Positions 1-8,023 of a stretch of DNA of 11,759 nucleotides are shown here, in pieces. The stretch is from an uncultured Oxalobacteraceae bacterium (lineage in GTDB: Bacteria; Pseudomonadota; Gammaproteobacteria; Burkholderiales; Burkholderiaceae): NCBI GenBank assembly GCA_946479255.1, contig CAMLFK010000150.1, positions 1 through 11,759 on the forward strand, read 5' to 3'. Each line of letters starts with the position of its first letter. Position 1 is the stretch's first letter. The notes beneath the pieces are model-generated. The model searched no databases and was not told where the DNA came from. It saw only the letters and a program-made list of their open reading frames with translations. Made by a program: the position numbers and the translations under genes.

Positions 1-2
1 AC

Positions 3-1445
3 GGCGCCCAGAGCACCGGCTACAAGCTCGAATGGTCGCGCTGGAGCCAGATGCGGGTCACCGACTTCCTGACCTGGCAAGCGAACCTGATCCGCGAAAA
101 CGCCTCGCCGCGCCAGTTCGTCACCCACGATTTCGCCGGGGCGATGCACAACGATATCAACGAGGAAGCCGTGTCGCGCGGGCTCGACGTCGCCGGCGTC
201 AATATCTATCACTGGAACGCGCCGGAAAAATATAACGGCGTCGACCAGACCATCCAGGCCGACTTCACGCGCTCGCTCAAGCGCGACAATTTCCTGGTGG
301 TCGAGACCAATGCGCAGACCACGGACTGGAGCTCTTCCTTCCAGTATCCGCCGTATGACGGCCAGTTCCGCGAAGACGTCTACACCCACCTGTCCAATGG
401 CGCCAATATGGTCGAGTACTGGCATTGGGCATCGGTCCACGCGAACCAGGAAACCTACTGGAAGGGCGTGCTGGGGCACGACCTGGAACCGAACCGGGCT
501 TATGCCGAAATGAGCCGTACCGGGCAAGAGCTGAAAAAGATCGGCCCACGCCTGGTGAACCTGAAGATCAAGAGCGAGGTCGCGATCCTGTGGAGCCGCG
601 ATTCGCTCAATGCCATCAACGACATGCCGTTTGCCAAGGAGTCGCAGTGGGGCGGCACCAGCACAAAGGCCGATTACGCCTCGCAGGTGCGCCAGATCCA
701 CCGCGCGCTGTACGACTTGAACGTCAGTACCGACTTCGTCTTCCCGGACGCCAAGGACTTCTCATCGTACAAGATGCTGATCGTGCCTTCCCTGTACGTG
801 GCCGACGACGCGCTGCTCAAGCGCATCACCGACTACATCAAGCAAGGCGGCCGCGTCGTCATGGGCTTCAAGAGCGGCTTCACCAACGAAAACACCACCG
901 TGCGCCACACCATGGCGCCAGGCCCCTTGCGCGAAGCGCTAGGTTTCCACTACCAGGAATTTTCCAACCTGGCCCAGCCGCTGGCCCTGAAGGGCGATCC
1001 CTTCAATGCGGGCGCCGACAACAAGGTGCAGCACTGGGCCGAGTTCCTGCAGCTCGATACCGCCAAGGCCATCGCGCACTACGACCACCCCTTCTATGGC
1101 CGCTGGCCGGCCATCACGGCGAACCAGTACGGCGCCGGCAAGGTCGTCTACACGGGCACCTACCTGTCGGACCAGCTGCAGAAAGCGCTCTTGCAGTCGT
1201 CCTTGCAGGAGATCGGCTTGATCGGTCCGGACCAGCAATTGCCACCCAAGGTGCGCACGCGCACCGGCACCAATGGCTTCAACCGGACCATCCGCTACTA
1301 CTTCAATTATTCCGGCGAGGAAGTGAGTTTTAACTACCCACACAAGAGCGGCGTCGACCTGCTCACCAGCAAACGCATCGCCCCGGCGCACAGCCTGAAG
1401 CTGGCGCCGTGGGACCTGGCCATCGTCGAAGAAGACGGGAAGTAA
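3..1445 (+). CDS. GH42 beta-galactosidase, 5'-truncated by window edge
   Basis: The reading frame is already open at the first bases, so the N-terminal part and true start lie outside the window; the ATG at 51 is internal. About 480 codons are visible of a family usually 650-700 residues long. Seen: the end of the GH42 (beta/alpha)8 barrel, including VVETNAQTTDW and YWHWASVHANQETYW; the Glu at bases 450-452 aligns with the family's nucleophile, while the acid/base Glu lies upstream and cannot be checked. Next comes the trimerisation-type Rossmann-like domain (roughly 560-1080, with YKMLIVPSLYV and GGRVVMGFKSG) and a small beta C-terminal domain (about 1260-1440, ending WDLAIVEEDGK). The family hydrolyses terminal beta-galactosides or alpha-L-arabinopyranosides. 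GC is near 62% in a sample line, like the host genes and unlike the GH43 genes that follow. Whether it is secreted cannot be seen. Confidence 0.88.
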   Translation, partial: GAQSTGYKLEWSRWSQMRVTDFLTWQANLIRENASPRQFVTHDFAGAMHNDINEEAVSRGLDVAGVNIYHWNAPEKYNGVDQTIQADFTRSLKRDNFLVVETNAQTTDWSSSFQYPPYDGQFREDVYTHLSNGANMVEYWHWASVHANQETYWKGVLGHDLEPNRAYAEMSRTGQELKKIGPRLVNLKIKSEVAILWSRDSLNAINDMPFAKESQWGGTSTKADYASQVRQIHRALYDLNVSTDFVFPDAKDFSSYKMLIVPSLYVADDALLKRITDYIKQGGRVVMGFKSGFTNENTTVRHTMAPGPLREALGFHYQEFSNLAQPLALKGDPFNAGADNKVQHWAEFLQLDTAKAIAHYDHPFYGRWPAITANQYGAGKVVYTGTYLSDQLQKALLQSSLQEIGLIGPDQQLPPKVRTRTGTNGFNRTIRYYFNYSGEEVSFNYPHKSGVDLLTSKRIAPAHSLKLAPWDLAIVEEDGK

Positions 1446-1552
1446 ACCAGTTAAAAAAAGCAGGCATAAAAAGCAGTTCCAAGAACAACAGAGACACGCC
1501 GACGGCGTCATCAACAATAACCATTAACCGATGTTCACCAACTACAATAAAC

Positions 1553-2923
1553 ATGAAATTTAAATCCAAGATCTTATTGACGGCCATCTGCTGCCTGTCG
1601 ACGCTTCCGGCATCGGCGCAGAACAACCCTATCGTACAAACCTTGTACACCGCCGATCCGGCGCCCATCGTGTTCGGAGATACCCTTTTCCTGTATACCG
1701 GCCACGACGAGGACGATGCTCCGGAAAAAAATTATATGATGCGCGATTACCGGCTGTTCACCACGACCGACATGGTCAACTGGACTGATCACGGCTCGCC
1801 TTTGAGAATAGGCCAGATTGCCTGGTCCACCAATGATGCAAGCGCGGCGCAAGTTATTGCAAGAAATGGAAAATACTATTGGTATTTCTCCACAGGTGAT
1901 AGGAATGCACCGGGTGGCGTGGGGGTCGGCGTGGCCGTCGCGGATTCCCCGTACGGTCCTTTCAAGGACGCTTTAGGCAAGGCGCTGATCACCAACAGCA
2001 TGACCAAATATGCGCAACACTCGTGGGACGATCTCGATCCCACCGTGTTTATCGACGAGGATGGACAGGCCTATCTTTTCTGGGGGAATGATGCTTGCTA
2101 CCGGGTGAAACTCAATAAGGACATGATTTCCATTGACGGGGAAATTCAGGCTCTGGATATCAAGGACAAGACAGCTTTTACCGGCAAATATACTGAGGCG
2201 CCATGGGTATACAAGAGAAACAAGCAATACTATCTGGTGTATGCGGCGGAATGGCACGAAAATATCAGTTATTCCACGTCCAAAAGCATTAACGGGCCCT
2301 GGAAACAGCAGGGAGTCATCATGCCCACGCAAAAAGGCAGCAATACCAATCATGCGGGCATCGTTGACTACAAGGGCAAATCATACTTCTTCTACCACAA
2401 TGATGCATTGCCAGGCGGTCATCATCACGACCGGTCGGTTGCCGTGGAAGAGTTCAAATACAATGCGGACGGCACGATTCCAAAGATCACCATGACTGAC
2501 GCCGGCATTGTCAAAGGCGTGGGAACCTTAAATCCGTACAAGAGAACCGAAGCTGAAACAATTGCCTTTTCAAAAGGCGTCAAGGCGCTGGAAATTAAAG
2601 ACAAGGGCGTCGTTATTACATCCATCCATGATGGCGATCATATAAGAGTACGTGATGTGGATTTTGGAGCAACCGGTCCATCGTCGTTCAAGGCATCGAC
2701 ATCCAGCCGCCTTAGCGGCGGGACGATTGAAATCCACACCGATGGCCTGGATGGAAAACTGATCGGGACTTTGAATACCCATTATACCGGCGAGTGGGAA
2801 AACTGGCAGGAATTCTCAACCAAGGTGGAAAACATCAAAGGCGTTCACGACGTCTATTTCGTTTTCAAAGGCGTTAAACCGCACATGCTGTTTAACTTTG
2901 ATTACTGGGAATTTTCCAAATAA
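1553..2923 (+). CDS. Secreted GH43 arabinofuranosidase/xylosidase with C-terminal CBM6
   Basis: 456 residues from the ATG at 1553, which gives a clean signal peptide (MKFKSKILLTA...PASA, cleavage near residue 22); the frame extends upstream, but without a signal sequence. No good Shine-Dalgarno is visible before it. The five-blade GH43 catalytic domain spans about residues 26-325. Expected catalytic residues are present: base D35 in YTADPAP, pKa-modulating D162 in DDLDPTVFID, and acid E215 in TEAPW. Residues 333-455 form a CBM6 (begins EAETI; contains HDGDHIRVRDVDFG; ends in a YFVF...FNFDYWEF core). This layout is known from arabinoxylan arabinofuranohydrolases (subfamily 29-like), so arabinose removal from xylan is the best guess; xylosidase activity is possible. 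The gene lies 107 bp after the GH42 gene and 23 bp before a second GH43. It is AT-rich for this window (26 of 60 bases GC at 1861-1920), which suggests transfer. Confidence 0.87.
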   Translation: MKFKSKILLTAICCLSTLPASAQNNPIVQTLYTADPAPIVFGDTLFLYTGHDEDDAPEKNYMMRDYRLFTTTDMVNWTDHGSPLRIGQIAWSTNDASAAQVIARNGKYYWYFSTGDRNAPGGVGVGVAVADSPYGPFKDALGKALITNSMTKYAQHSWDDLDPTVFIDEDGQAYLFWGNDACYRVKLNKDMISIDGEIQALDIKDKTAFTGKYTEAPWVYKRNKQYYLVYAAEWHENISYSTSKSINGPWKQQGVIMPTQKGSNTNHAGIVDYKGKSYFFYHNDALPGGHHHDRSVAVEEFKYNADGTIPKITMTDAGIVKGVGTLNPYKRTEAETIAFSKGVKALEIKDKGVVITSIHDGDHIRVRDVDFGATGPSSFKASTSSRLSGGTIEIHTDGLDGKLIGTLNTHYTGEWENWQEFSTKVENIKGVHDVYFVFKGVKPHMLFNFDYWEFSK

Positions 2924-2946
2924 AACCCAACAGTATACTCGAGACC

Positions 2947-4506
2947 ATGAAAATTACATTTAAAACCAAGATTCTATCAACCGTCCTCGCCCTGCTTGCT
3001 CAGGGCGTGGCTGTTGCAGAAACCCAGAATCCGGTGATTTTTGCCGACGTGCCTGATTTAGCCATGATCAGGGTTGGTAAGAATTATTATATGAGCAGTA
3101 CAACGATGCACATGAGCCCGGGTTTACCGATCATGAAATCCACGGATCTGATCAACTGGCAACCGATCAACTATGCCTATGATACCTTGGCTGATATGCC
3201 GGAACTCAATCTGACGGAAGGAAAAAGTACCTATGGCCGAGGCTCATGGGCAAGCAGTCTGCGCTTTCACAAGGGCATGTATTATGTCACCACGTTTGCA
3301 CAAACCACCAATGAAACCTATATTTTCAGAACCAAAGACATAGAAAAAGGGAATTGGCAAAGGGTTTCTTTCAAGCCAGCGCTGCACGACCACTCCCTGT
3401 TTTTCGATGATGATGGCAAAGCATATTTGATTTATGACGGGAGAGACATAAAACTCGTTGAATTGAATGAGGACCTGACGGGTATCAAAGCTGGCGCTGC
3501 GCCGAAAGTCATCATCCAGAACGCCGGGGCTCCGGTCGGCCACAAGTTGAGCCTTGAAGCCGAAGGATCTCAAATGTTCAAAGTGAATGGTAAATATTAT
3601 TTATTTAACATTTGCGCGCCGGATAACTGGGGGATGCGGACTGTAATTATCCACAGGGCGGATAATATCAACGGCCCGTGGGAAGGAAAAATCGGCTTCC
3701 AGGATTTAGGAATCGCTCAAGGCGGCTTGATCGACACTCCCGATGGGCGCTGGTTTTCCTACCTGTTCCGCGATTATGGCGCGGTTGGCCGGATTCCTTA
3801 CCTGGTTCCGGTCAAGTGGGAAAACGGCTGGCCCGTATTGGGCGAAAATGGCAAGGCCCCGGAAAAGCTGGACCTGCCGGCCAGCACAGGTTTGATTCCG
3901 AGTTTGGTTGCTTCTGATGAATTCAATCGCAAGAAGGGGGACGCAGCATTGCCACTGGTCTGGCAATGGAACCATAATCCGGACAATTCGCTCTGGTCCT
4001 TACACGACAGGAAAGGATACTTGCGTCTCAAGACGGGAAGAATCGACACTGACTTCCTTCAAGCCAGAAACACCCTGACCCAGCGGACCATCGGCCCAAC
4101 CAGCTCAGCCTCAGTTGCTCTCGATGTTTCCAAGATGAAAGACGGCGACTTCGCCGGATTATCGGCTTTGCAGAGGGAATATGGACAGGTGGGCGTGAAA
4201 ATCGAAGGGGACAAAAAGTCGATCGTCATGATCACGACCGATAAAGACAAACCCGTCGAAGCACAGCGCGTTCCACTGAACCAGAAGCATGTTTATTTCA
4301 AAATCGACTGTGATTTCACCAACCTGAAGGATGAAGCCAAATTCTTCTACAGCCTGGACGGCAAAGTCTGGAGCCCGATTGGCGGAACCTTGAAAATGAA
4401 ATATACGATTCCGCATTTCATGGGCTATCGTTTCGGTCTATTCAACTATGCCACCAAGGATACGGGTGGCTATGCCGATTTCGACTGGTTCAGAATCAAA
4501 TACTAA
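2947..4506 (+). CDS. Secreted GH43 beta-xylosidase/arabinofuranosidase with C-terminal concanavalin-like domain
   Basis: 519 residues. A signal peptide covers about residues 1-24 (ends VAVA). A weak GAGA lies 4-8 bp before the ATG. The GH43 beta-propeller spans about 27-310 with the subfamily-12-like opening ADVPDLAMIRVG and STTMHMSPGLPIMKSTDL. Candidate catalytic residues are base D37, modulator D148 (HDHSLFFDDDGKAY) and acid E206 (SLEAEGSQMFK). Residues about 320-519 look like the GH43-associated concanavalin-A-like C-terminal domain (starts SDEFN, ends GYADFDWFRIKY), which in homologues completes the active site. Known members release xylose or arabinose from xylo-oligosaccharides or arabinans; specificity cannot be read here. 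It is probably co-transcribed with the upstream GH43 and shares a near-identical leader stretch and AT-rich composition with it (27 of 60 bases GC at 3061-3120). It converges on the SGNH gene, with only 34 bp between the stop codons and no obvious terminator. Confidence 0.87.
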   Translation: MKITFKTKILSTVLALLAQGVAVAETQNPVIFADVPDLAMIRVGKNYYMSSTTMHMSPGLPIMKSTDLINWQPINYAYDTLADMPELNLTEGKSTYGRGSWASSLRFHKGMYYVTTFAQTTNETYIFRTKDIEKGNWQRVSFKPALHDHSLFFDDDGKAYLIYDGRDIKLVELNEDLTGIKAGAAPKVIIQNAGAPVGHKLSLEAEGSQMFKVNGKYYLFNICAPDNWGMRTVIIHRADNINGPWEGKIGFQDLGIAQGGLIDTPDGRWFSYLFRDYGAVGRIPYLVPVKWENGWPVLGENGKAPEKLDLPASTGLIPSLVASDEFNRKKGDAALPLVWQWNHNPDNSLWSLHDRKGYLRLKTGRIDTDFLQARNTLTQRTIGPTSSASVALDVSKMKDGDFAGLSALQREYGQVGVKIEGDKKSIVMITTDKDKPVEAQRVPLNQKHVYFKIDCDFTNLKDEAKFFYSLDGKVWSPIGGTLKMKYTIPHFMGYRFGLFNYATKDTGGYADFDWFRIKY

Positions 4507-4540
4507 GTTCCTGCAGATCCGGACCAGCGTCAAAGCCGGG

Positions 4541-5308
4541 CTATTTCAATTTCAGCAGCTTGTCGATATCCGGACGAATCGCATCGCCCCAGATCCGGTA
4601 ACCCTTTTCCGACAGGTGCAGGAAATCGGGCTGGAGCTCGGCAGACAGCTTGCCGTCGCTGCCGATCAGGTGCGGACCGTAGTCGTGGAAGAACACCAGC
4701 TTGCCGTCGTCCAGGGTGCGCACCATCTTGTTGAGCGCGAGCGCACGCTGGCGTTCCGGCGCATCCGGCAAGGCGCCGACCGGCAACACCGCATTGAGCA
4801 GGATACGCACCCCGGGATACTGCGCGCGTAATGCCGCCACCACGGCATCGATGCCGGCAAATACATCCTCCGGGTTTTCGCCGCACAGGCCCAGGTTGTT
4901 CACCCCGATCAGCAGCACCAGCAGCTTGGGTTTCACCTTGGCCATGGCGGGCTGCTGCAGGCGCCACAGCACATTGCCCGTGTGGTCGCCGCCGATGCCG
5001 AAGTTGGCCGGCTTGAAGCGGCTGAAATTGGCATCCCAGACGGCCTTCGGCCACATCTCGGTGATCGAATCGCCGATAAACATCACGTCGATATCGCCTT
5101 GCGCGGCGCGCGCCTGCTGCTCATCGTTCATCTGCTGCCAGCGCGCGCGCGACATCCAGGGATATTCGACCAGCCGCGGGCTCGGGTTCAAGGCACAGGC
5201 CGGACGCGGCTTGGTTTCAGGCGCATCGTTTGCGGCAATCTTGGGCCCGCTGCACGCTTGCAGCAGCAACAGGGCTGGCAGGGCCAGCATGGGGATGGTT
5301 TTCTTCAT
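4541..5308 (-). CDS. SGNH/GDSL-type esterase lipoprotein
   Basis: 255 residues from the ATG at 5308-5306, chosen over a longer open frame because it has a GGAG seven bases upstream and directly begins a lipoprotein signal (MKKTIPMLALPALLLLQAC, lipobox LQAC, lipidated C19). Predicted to be membrane-anchored, facing the periplasm or outside. SGNH blocks are all visible: block I FIGDSIT with nucleophile S81; block II FGIGGDHTGN (G106/G107); block III GVNN (N137/N138); block V PDFLHLS with D228 and H231. The closest known groups are GDSL hydrolases of the PAF-acetylhydrolase/acetylxylan-esterase type. Its position among GH42, GH43 and GH5 genes suggests removal of acetyl groups from hemicellulose, but this is inference. 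It lies 132 bp after the GH5 gene on the same strand. Confidence 0.85.
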   Translation of the reverse strand: MKKTIPMLALPALLLLQACSGPKIAANDAPETKPRPACALNPSPRLVEYPWMSRARWQQMNDEQQARAAQGDIDVMFIGDSITEMWPKAVWDANFSRFKPANFGIGGDHTGNVLWRLQQPAMAKVKPKLLVLLIGVNNLGLCGENPEDVFAGIDAVVAALRAQYPGVRILLNAVLPVGALPDAPERQRALALNKMVRTLDDGKLVFFHDYGPHLIGSDGKLSAELQPDFLHLSEKGYRIWGDAIRPDIDKLLKLK

Positions 5309-5400
5309 GGTCTCGCTCCGATAACAATGTTTGCCGGAGTGTGCACGGCGTGGCAATGTTGAGCAAGTCCAATCATCGCTTTTTTTTGGCAATGAACTCA

Positions 5401-5426
5401 GCGGGCGCGGCAAGCGCCGAGCCCGC
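5401..5426 (-). terminator. Hairpin after the GH5 gene, no U-tract
   Basis: Read on the - strand, GCGGGC pairs with GCCCGC, followed inward by a one-base mismatch and CGGC/GCCG closing a GCTT loop. It begins 14 bases past the GH5 stop codon. No T run follows on the - strand (the T run at about 5380-5387 is on the other strand). It may be a Rho-assisted terminator or a 3'-end stabilising hairpin, perhaps giving partial read-through to the SGNH gene. Confidence 0.4.
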
Positions 5427-5440
5427 GTCCTCAAGCGGCC

Positions 5441-6832
5441 TTATTTTGCCGCGTTGACGATGGTGCTGATGACGTCAGGGAAGGCCTGCGCACCGGTGCT
5501 GCGGTTAAACAGACCAAACTGATGATTGGCCGTATAGCCATTGTCCCAGTACATGGGCACGACACCGCGCGTGAACGCGGCCCTGGTCACGTACTGGTCC
5601 CAGTATTTGCGGTTGGTTCCGGCGGGATCGTATTCGGTACGCAGGATCGCCCCGTACTCGCCCAGGATCACCGGAATGCCTTTGTCGATGAAATTGGTCT
5701 TCATCTTCTGGAACTGCCCGTCGACCCATGCCTCGTTGGCCCAGCCGCCCGGATTGGCGGCCTGCCCCCACTTCCAGGACGTGCTGTTGGCGTCCAGCGC
5801 GAACTCGTAAGGATCGTAGAAGTGCACTTCCATCATCTGGCGGTTGGCGATCCAGTCGCTCGGCATGGTGGCGTTGCAGCCGACCGCGTTATCGATGTTG
5901 GTGTTGAAGGCCTGGACGACCAGGTGGCGGCTGGCATTGTTGCCACCGGTGGCGCGCACCGCGTTGACGAAGGCCTGATTAAAGCCCTTCTGCACCGAGC
6001 AGTACTCGGCCGTGGGCGGATTGTAATTGCCGTCGACCATCACCTCATTGGTGCCGGCAAACAGCAGCGTGTCATCGTGATTTTTGAAGTTGTTGGCGAT
6101 CTGGGTCCAGAACTTGGTGAGGCGGGCGTTCGCGGTGGCCTGCTGTGCGTAGGTGGGCTGCATCCAGCCGCCATCCCAGTGCACATTGATGACCGCGTAC
6201 AGGCCGGCGTTGCGCGCATAGCCGACCACCTCGGTCACGCGCGCCATCCAGGCGGCACTGATATTGTCGTTGGCATCGGAATACTGTTTCCAGGACGCCG
6301 GGATGCGCACGCTCTTGAAGCCGGCCGCCTTGATGCTGTTGAACAGGGTCTGGGTTGCCATCGGATTGCCCCAGCCGGTTTCGGTGGGCATGGCTTCGAG
6401 AGTATTGCCCAAGTTCCAGCCCGGAATCATCATCGGGGCCAGCTGCATGCTGGTCAGGTTGCGCATGCCACCGCTGGTGCTGGTGCGGGCCGCGCTCGCG
6501 GCGCCCGAGTTATAGCTGGCGCCGCCGGCGTTGAACTTGATCCAGTACCAGTACGTCGTCCCGGCGGCGGCACTGCTGTCCGTGTAGGCCCTGGTGGAAT
6601 TGCTGACGGTGGCGATGCGGCTGCGGCCGGCCGGGTCGCTGTCGGTATCGCGGTAGACCTGCAGGCCGGTAGCCGATCCGCTGACGGTCCAGTTCAGCTG
6701 GACGGCGCTGGCCGTGCCGGCTGCCGACAGGCACACGGTGGCGCCACCGCCGCTGCCGCAGCTCTGGGCTTGTGCAAGCGGCGCCGTGCCGAGTGCGAAC
6801 AAGAGGAGTGTTGTCGAGTACCAGGATTTCAT
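5441..6832 (-). CDS. Secreted GH5 endoglucanase-type glycoside hydrolase with N-terminal Fn3-like domain
   Basis: 463 residues. The ATG at 6832-6830 has AAAGGA five bases upstream. A signal peptide ends at AQA (about residue 23). Residues 25-118 resemble an Fn3-type beta sandwich (LNWTVSGSATGLQVYRD, then TTYWYWIKF), followed by a short linker. Residues about 125-463 are the GH5 (beta/alpha)8 barrel: GWNLGNTLEA, GFKSVRIPASWKQY (R176), VHWDGGW (H218), acid/base E263 in FAGTNEVMV, HFYDP (H337, Y339), nucleophile E392 in ILGEYGA, and W429 in PMYWDNGY. GH5 enzymes of this type cut beta-1,4-glucans, xyloglucan or mannan; subfamily and substrate cannot be fixed by eye. No CBM is evident apart from the Fn3-like domain. 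It shares strand and likely theme with the SGNH lipoprotein downstream and the esterase upstream. It is separated from the esterase by 229 bp and so probably has its own promoter. Confidence 0.9.
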   Translation of the reverse strand: MKSWYSTTLLLFALGTAPLAQAQSCGSGGGATVCLSAAGTASAVQLNWTVSGSATGLQVYRDTDSDPAGRSRIATVSNSTRAYTDSSAAAGTTYWYWIKFNAGGASYNSGAASAARTSTSGGMRNLTSMQLAPMMIPGWNLGNTLEAMPTETGWGNPMATQTLFNSIKAAGFKSVRIPASWKQYSDANDNISAAWMARVTEVVGYARNAGLYAVINVHWDGGWMQPTYAQQATANARLTKFWTQIANNFKNHDDTLLFAGTNEVMVDGNYNPPTAEYCSVQKGFNQAFVNAVRATGGNNASRHLVVQAFNTNIDNAVGCNATMPSDWIANRQMMEVHFYDPYEFALDANSTSWKWGQAANPGGWANEAWVDGQFQKMKTNFIDKGIPVILGEYGAILRTEYDPAGTNRKYWDQYVTRAAFTRGVVPMYWDNGYTANHQFGLFNRSTGAQAFPDVISTIVNAAK

Positions 6833-7035
6833 ATGGATCCTTTCGTGATGTGAAAGGCCCGCCCCGGCGTCTCCTCCAGGGTAAGGACCGTGGAAAAACT
6901 TAGCTTAAATAATGTATGTACCTGACCGATTCTGCGGTCTAAGGGAGGACGCGGCAATTACGAAATTCGTCAGACCGGCCAACGAAAACAGACAGTAATT
7001 GCGCGGTGGAATGACAAGCCTGGATGGGTAGGAAA
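6833..7035 (-). other. Intergenic region upstream of the GH5 gene
   Basis: No coding frame is convincing here. The GH5 ribosome binding site lies at 6838-6843. A short inverted repeat, GACCG (6924-6928) with CGGTC (6935-6939) and a 6-base gap, sits about 90 bases before the start codon, next to an AT-rich stretch (6897-6920). This is where a promoter and regulator site for the GH5 gene would be expected. I could not pick out -35/-10 boxes with confidence. Confidence 0.3.
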
Positions 7036-7054
7036 GGCGGTCCGCCGGACCGCC
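7036..7054 (-). terminator. Probable intrinsic terminator of the esterase gene
   Basis: Perfect 8-bp stem GGCGGTCC/GGACCGCC with a 3-base loop, starting 7 bases past the esterase stop codon. On the - strand it is followed by TTTCCT, a short and imperfect U-tract. Position and GC-rich stem support termination, which would separate the esterase from the GH5 gene. Confidence 0.6.
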
Positions 7055-7061
7055 GGCCGAC

Positions 7062-8015
7062 CTAGCGGAAGATGCGCTGCGCGAAGTGATACAGGTTATC
7101 GGCCCAGCTTTCGCGGTCGTGGCCGTGTTCGTCGACATTCCACACGTGGGGAACGCCCTGCTGCGCCATGTGGCGGTGCACCGCCTGCGACACGCCGATC
7201 AGCCCGTCTTTGTTGCCGCACGACAGGTATAACAGCTGCAATTTGCCGCGCGTAGCGGCGGTGTCCGGCAGCAGTTCGGCCGGCGGCCGGGTGTTGGGCG
7301 CCGACGAAAAGCCGCCGACCCAGGCAAAGGTGCCGAGGTTACCGAGGCCGAAGTTCAGTGCCTGCCCGCCACCCATCGAGAGTCCGGCGATCGCGCGGCG
7401 CTTGGCATCGGCAAAGGTCTGATACTGCTTGTCGATGGCCGGGATCAGGGACTCCAGCAGCTCCTGCTCGAACTTCGCGAAGCCGGCGATGTGCTCGGGC
7501 GTAAAGGTGCGATCGCCGGGCGGCACGCGGTCGTCGGCCAGCGCGCGGCCGTTGGGCATGACGACGATCATGGGCACCATCTTGCCGTCGGCGATCAGCT
7601 TGTCGAAGATGGCGGTCGCGCGCACATAGCCGCGCCACTCGTCCTGGGTGCCGGCGATGCCGTGCAGCAGATACAGCACCGGATAGCGCTGCTTGGCGGC
7701 ATAGCCGGGCGGCAGGTAGACGCTGGCCTTGCGGCGCGTGCCGGTAACGCCGGAATCGTAGCTGAACTCCTCTACCTTGCCCTGCGCGGCGTCCGGGCGC
7801 GCGTCCGCGAATCCGGCCGGCGCGGCGGGGAATGCGCGCACGTCGTCGGCAGCGAGCACAATGGGACGCGCCGCGACAGGCCGCGCGGCGTTGGGACGCG
7901 GCTGCTCGGGATTCGATTGCTTGCCGCCGTCCTGTGCAGCCACAGCCATGCTGGCGACCAGCAGCACGGCGGCAATCATGTTGCTGGCGCGTTTGATGTT
8001 GAAAGTTTGCGACAC
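7062..8015 (-). CDS. Secreted esterase-D-type alpha/beta hydrolase (feruloyl/acetylxylan esterase-like)
   Basis: 317 residues, starting at GTG (8015-8013) with a perfect AGGAGG at 8024-8029, eight bases upstream. That supports GTG over the later ATG at residue 13. A signal peptide covers about 1-27 (ends VAA), then a Pro/Ala-rich linker to about residue 75. The esterase-D (PF00756) fold follows: YPVLYLLHGIAG, VVMPNGRAL, nucleophile S213 in GLSMGGG, acid D270 in SCGNKDGLIG, and H299 in EHGHDRESW as the catalytic His. Known relatives (XynZ/Fae-type) cleave feruloyl or acetyl esters from xylan, often beside GH43 and GH5 genes, and that role fits here; trehalose-mycolyl-type or S-formylglutathione hydrolase roles fit less because of the signal peptide. 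A nucleotidyltransferase gene lies 43 bp upstream on the same strand. Confidence 0.87.
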   Translation of the reverse strand: MSQTFNIKRASNMIAAVLLVASMAVAAQDGGKQSNPEQPRPNAARPVAARPIVLAADDVRAFPAAPAGFADARPDAAQGKVEEFSYDSGVTGTRRKASVYLPPGYAAKQRYPVLYLLHGIAGTQDEWRGYVRATAIFDKLIADGKMVPMIVVMPNGRALADDRVPPGDRTFTPEHIAGFAKFEQELLESLIPAIDKQYQTFADAKRRAIAGLSMGGGQALNFGLGNLGTFAWVGGFSSAPNTRPPAELLPDTAATRGKLQLLYLSCGNKDGLIGVSQAVHRHMAQQGVPHVWNVDEHGHDRESWADNLYHFAQRIFR

Positions 8016-8023
8016 TATTTTAT

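Noticed and set aside
425..1333. 302-codon + strand frame within the GH42 gene
   Set aside because: Arg/Pro/His-rich out-of-frame translation of GH42; no motifs and the GH42 frame is convincing throughout.
1496..1508. Palindrome ACGCCG-A-CGGCGT as terminator of GH42
   Set aside because: The stem is only about 5 bp once a realistic loop is allowed and no T run follows on the + strand.
3385..3393. HDHS instead of HDPS near the GH43 modulator Asp at 3388 taken as a sign of inactivity
   Set aside because: The position after the Asp varies in related GH43 proteins; the Asp itself and the other two catalytic carboxylates are present.
5522..6853. 443-codon + strand open frame opposite the GH5 gene
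   Set aside because: It is antisense to a gene with complete GH5 catalytic motifs; its protein is Gly/Val/His/Ala-rich without recognisable motifs, as expected of a shadow frame in GC-rich DNA.
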